Part shown: piece after piece, positions 2,827-5,514 of the stretch
Layout of the letters: every line of letters starts with the position of its first letter
Position numbering within the stretch: the stretch's first letter is position 1
Assembly (NCBI GenBank): GCA_018239705.1
Contig: JAFEGS010000083.1
Coordinates: forward strand, 1-5,514
From: Verrucomicrobiota bacterium
Lineage (GTDB): Bacteria > Chlamydiota > Chlamydiia > Chlamydiales > FEN-1388
DNA: 5,514 nt
Direction of reading: 5' to 3'
Made by a program: the position numbers and the translations under genes
Notes under the pieces: generated by a model
What the model was told of the DNA's origin: nothing
What the model saw: the letters and a program-made list of their open reading frames with translations, nothing else
Databases searched by the model: none

Positions 2827-5514
2827 ATGACAGAACCAGGTGGTATGCCAACTCATCATTGGACTGAGAACGTTGGGGAGTCGGTATCTTCACGGAATCA
2901 ACCCGTGCCAACAGGTGCGGATAAGACGGAAGAGCCTTCCAAGGTCAAACTATTATCCCCAGAAATGAAGGGCAACTTGAAGACTGGAGCAAAGATAGTA
3001 GGGGTTTTGCTTACTGCTCCTGTGAGCTTGCCATTCATGGCCGGGTTTTATGGTGCCAAAGGCGGAGCTGCTTTATGGAGAGGGTTATCAAGGGATCTGG
3101 GTAGTAAGGATATAACTCCCTCTCTTGGAGGTGTTGTGGGAGCAGTGATGGACGAGTATAGCAATGATAAAGCAACAATTGGAAAGTCTTTTACATTAAT
3201 TTATCGAGCAGCTGCAAATGCGGTAGTAGGCTCCAGAGTCATGCCAGAAGGAGGTGTGTCTCAACAATCGATTGAAAGAATCGAGCGATTTGAAGCGAGT
3301 TATGCCAATTTATTGGAGAACAAGAACTTTGATAGTTATCAAGTTGTCCGGGACTCGTTGGAGTCATTGTCAAGTGATCAAGGAATCGACGACAATGAGT
3401 TGAAGCCTGTTTTAAATAAAGCATTAGCGAGTTTAATGCCTCATGTTGATGAAGACAGAAATGTCAAACAAGCAATTGTGTACATTAAGATGATCGCAGA
3501 TAGGCGTGAAATTACACTGGATGAGCCTGAGGGTTCAAAGGTAGATGTTGCCGTTCAACGTATGATTACTGAAGCAGTTAACACCTCTAATTTGGAAATG
3601 CTGGATAGTATTTTCACTCAAGAAGAATATGCGTCTAAAGCTATAAAAGAAAAAATAGCCGATGGAACCAAGCAAATAGTGCAGAACGCATATGCAAACG
3701 GATCTGCAGAGCAGAAAAAAGTAATTAAAAAATTTGGCAAAGAGGGAGATAGCGAAGTACAGAAAATTGTAAAAGCAGAGGTAAAGGCACTGAAGGAAGC
3801 TGAAAAACAAGCCCTTGGAGCTGGAGAAGGAGGCAAGACACGCTCAATATCAATGGCAAATATAAAACAGGTCTTGCGTCTGGAGAAGAGCGTAGATACC
3901 AAGCTCGAAAAAATGTTTAAAAAACGAAAGGAAGAATCTGCCGGTAAGTATATACAAGGATTGTCAGATGAGCAAAAGGCTGCGTTTGAAGTAAAGCTTG
4001 AGGAATGGATGCAGCTCGGAGGAAGGGACCAAGACAAGGCGAGGTGGTTTAATGGGATCCTTATTAAAAATGAAGTAACAGCATGTTTACAGATAGAGGA
4101 TAAGGAGACGCTCATAGCACGGTTAGATGGGTTAACTAAAGAAGAGAAATCTGCGTTTAGAGCAGAGATAGCCAAAAGAAAAGTAGGACTACCTATTTTA
4201 CCAGAAAATGTGAGAGTGAAGCTAAAAGAAGATTTAAGTAAGCTCGATGGCATCCTTTTGGGGGCTGTGAAAGGTGACAAAGGCGAGGCACATCGCAATC
4301 TTATTGATATGATTAGAAGTAATTCCGCTGACAATAAAGAAAAAATTAATTCATTGTATGTGCTGAGCAATAAAGTTATTGATTCTGATGAGTTATTTTC
4401 TAATGTGTTCAAAGCATTACAAGGTGAGCAAACTCCTATCCAGAAGGAAAATCTGCTCAATTTTTGTATCAATTGGGTTAAAAACGCAAATAGTGTTGAA
4501 TGTAAAAGAGCGGAACCTAATTTGCGTTTAATAGGTGCACTGCCAGGCAATAATGCGGTTATAGAAGCTTTGGAAAATAGACAGCCAGAGGTTCATGCAC
4601 AAATTCAAGCAGGAGATCAGTCAATCTCCGGCATTTTTGCTCGTGTCGAGAAGAGGGAATTATCTGAAGAAGAATATAAAGAATCTGCACGTTTAATCGT
4701 AAGTGATTTAAGGCAGCTACAGAGAGCATTGTTTTCATCTATTTCAAGTGCAAATGTACTCAACGCACAATCTGTTTGTCGTGATGACGAGAGACTATTT
4801 GTAGATTCAATAATGTCTTATACATTAGATCGAATGGAAGGAAAAACAGAGACAGAAAAAGAAAATTTATTGAAATTTTATGCTTATGTAGGTGTCGAGT
4901 GTGCGCGCAGTGGTGACTTTGAGAGTTCAAATTGCATTATAAATATGCTAAAAGATGATAAGCTAAAGGTTGTTATTAAAAATCTATTAGGATATCCAGT
5001 GTTTTATAGCCAATACATTTTTCTGTCTGAAAATAATCCAGCTGAAAGCATTGCTAAATATGAAGAAAATAGAAATAAACTTATTCAAGAAGGTGTTCAC
5101 ATAATTGTTCCACTGTTTACTGCTAAATTTACTGAGGCATTTTCTGATGGAATGCCAAAAGTTGTTCTTGATCAAACAAGCAAAAAATCGACATGTAATT
5201 TTCTCAAACTAGAAAGTATGAAGGGTGCTATTGATAGTATTCGTAATTCTGCAGAAATACAAACTGAGGATGTAAATACAGACATTGCTCGATCCATAAT
5301 GCTTCATGGGCTGGCAACTGAGTTGGTTAAGTTAGAAAATCAAATAAAAAATGATAATACTCAGTTAGGAGAAATTGAGAAAGCAAATGCACTGGCCAAG
5401 AGAGATGAACGTAAAAAAAGTATTGAGGAGCTTGGAGGAAGTTATGTAGAAGCGTTCAATCAAGGAAAAGTGACACTGCTCAGGGCTCTTACAACTGAGC
5501 TCAATACGTTAGAA
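2827..5514 (+). CDS. Large type III effector candidate with REM-RasGEF domains, 3' end beyond window
   Basis: The frame is open for 896 codons from the ATG at 2827 to the last base, so the stop lies outside. Residues 1-45 are polar and rich in Ser, Thr, Pro and Gly, as in type III secretion signals; residues about 56-84 form one hydrophobic, Gly/Ala-rich segment that could enter a membrane. Residues about 280-460 are charged and helical, with a repeated motif (378-394 and 435-451). Residues 473-557 resemble RasGEF_N/REM, including I-N-S-L-Y-V-L and L-L-N-F-C-I-N-W-V. Residues 619-815 resemble CDC25/RasGEF: S-D-L-R-Q-L-Q-R-A-L-F (626-636), L-L-K-F-Y-A-Y-V-G-V-E-C (681-692), D-F-E-S plus I-I-N-M-L (697-708), I-A-K-Y-E-E-N-R (742-749), I-I-V-P-L-F (759-764), N-F-L-K (791-794). 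RasGEF domains load GTP onto Ras-family GTPases, which bacteria lack, so the target would be a host protein. The signature NNFN is GDFE here, so activity is uncertain. The preceding chaperone gene supports secretion. The coding status is firm; the domain call is by eye. Confidence 0.72.
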   Translation, partial: MTEPGGMPTHHWTENVGESVSSRNQPVPTGADKTEEPSKVKLLSPEMKGNLKTGAKIVGVLLTAPVSLPFMAGFYGAKGGAALWRGLSRDLGSKDITPSLGGVVGAVMDEYSNDKATIGKSFTLIYRAAANAVVGSRVMPEGGVSQQSIERIERFEASYANLLENKNFDSYQVVRDSLESLSSDQGIDDNELKPVLNKALASLMPHVDEDRNVKQAIVYIKMIADRREITLDEPEGSKVDVAVQRMITEAVNTSNLEMLDSIFTQEEYASKAIKEKIADGTKQIVQNAYANGSAEQKKVIKKFGKEGDSEVQKIVKAEVKALKEAEKQALGAGEGGKTRSISMANIKQVLRLEKSVDTKLEKMFKKRKEESAGKYIQGLSDEQKAAFEVKLEEWMQLGGRDQDKARWFNGILIKNEVTACLQIEDKETLIARLDGLTKEEKSAFRAEIAKRKVGLPILPENVRVKLKEDLSKLDGILLGAVKGDKGEAHRNLIDMIRSNSADNKEKINSLYVLSNKVIDSDELFSNVFKALQGEQTPIQKENLLNFCINWVKNANSVECKRAEPNLRLIGALPGNNAVIEALENRQPEVHAQIQAGDQSISGIFARVEKRELSEEEYKESARLIVSDLRQLQRALFSSISSANVLNAQSVCRDDERLFVDSIMSYTLDRMEGKTETEKENLLKFYAYVGVECARSGDFESSNCIINMLKDDKLKVVIKNLLGYPVFYSQYIFLSENNPAESIAKYEENRNKLIQEGVHIIVPLFTAKFTEAFSDGMPKVVLDQTSKKSTCNFLKLESMKGAIDSIRNSAEIQTEDVNTDIARSIMLHGLATELVKLENQIKNDNTQLGEIEKANALAKRDERKKSIEELGGSYVEAFNQGKVTLLRALTTELNTLE
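3958..4179 (+). repeat. Internal protein repeat in the effector candidate
   Basis: Residues 378-394 (GLSDEQKAAFEVKLEEW) and 435-451 (GLTKEEKSAFRAEIAKR) share the pattern G-L-[ST]-x-E-[EQ]-K-[AS]-A-F-x-x-[EK]-[IL]. Their spacing is 57 residues. A weaker third copy may begin at residue 291 (G-S-A-E-Q-K-K). This suggests a small helical unit duplicated upstream of the REM region, perhaps a linker or a partner-binding surface. Confidence 0.5.

Noticed and set aside
2522..2867. Overlapping short frames on both strands around the end of the chaperone gene
   Set aside because: They overlap the TPR coding region and the start of the large gene in other frames, show no family features, and are explained as shadows of those genes.
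3618..4550. Antisense open frame of 310 codons opposite the large gene
   Set aside because: It lies fully inside a well-supported plus-strand gene, its product is dominated by Ser, Leu and Phe as expected for the complement of a Lys/Glu-rich coding region, and no domain or ribosome-binding site is evident.
2827..5514. CopB-type translocator as the identity of the large gene
   Set aside because: Its position after a SycD-like chaperone suggested it, but only one hydrophobic segment is seen and the C-terminal half resembles REM-RasGEF rather than a translocator.

Overview
The window looks like chromosome of a chlamydia-related bacterium (phylum Chlamydiota, probably an environmental, amoeba-type lineage). 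The evidence is an AccA whose whole length follows the chlamydial form of the protein, from the N-terminal LPHEKQ to the EPMGGAHHNP and KFR motifs near the end, and a SycD/LcrH-type type III secretion chaperone placed directly upstream of a very large, effector-like gene. The genus cannot be fixed from the sequence alone.

Layout. (1) Positions 1-1134 are core chromosome: the last 43 codons of an L,D-transpeptidase (YkuD fold, cell-wall cross-linking), then, 14 nt later on the same strand, a complete accA (fatty-acid synthesis). (2) Positions 1147-1858 are a compact mobile unit: a 150-residue HUH/Y1 transposase on the minus strand, bounded by two inverted arms of about 120 bp. Each arm carries three GTAG-tagged hairpins. 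This is the architecture of a REP-associated (RAYT-type) transposase locus, and both gene and arms look intact. It begins only 12 nt after the accA stop. (3) Positions 1859-2020 are an AT-rich spacer with a good candidate promoter and a 16-bp palindrome between its -35 and -10 boxes. (4) Positions 2021-5514 hold a two-gene unit: a TPR chaperone of the SycD class, then, after a 32-nt gap and a strong ribosome-binding site, an open frame of at least 896 codons that runs off the end of the window.

The most interesting part is the last gene. Its N-terminus is polar and Ser/Thr/Pro/Gly-rich like a type III secretion signal, and is followed by one hydrophobic segment. The middle is a charged helical region with a visible internal repeat. 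Residues about 473-557 and 619-815 resemble the eukaryotic REM (RasGEF_N) and CDC25 (RasGEF) domains in the right order. The proposed reading is a chaperone-plus-effector pair in which a secreted protein activates host Ras-family GTPases. Domain calls were made by eye without a profile search, so the RasGEF assignment is a strong inference, not a demonstrated homology.

Base composition changes along the window. Hand counts give 60% GC for 601-660 in accA and 27% for 4321-4380 in the large gene, consistent with different histories for the core genes and the effector.
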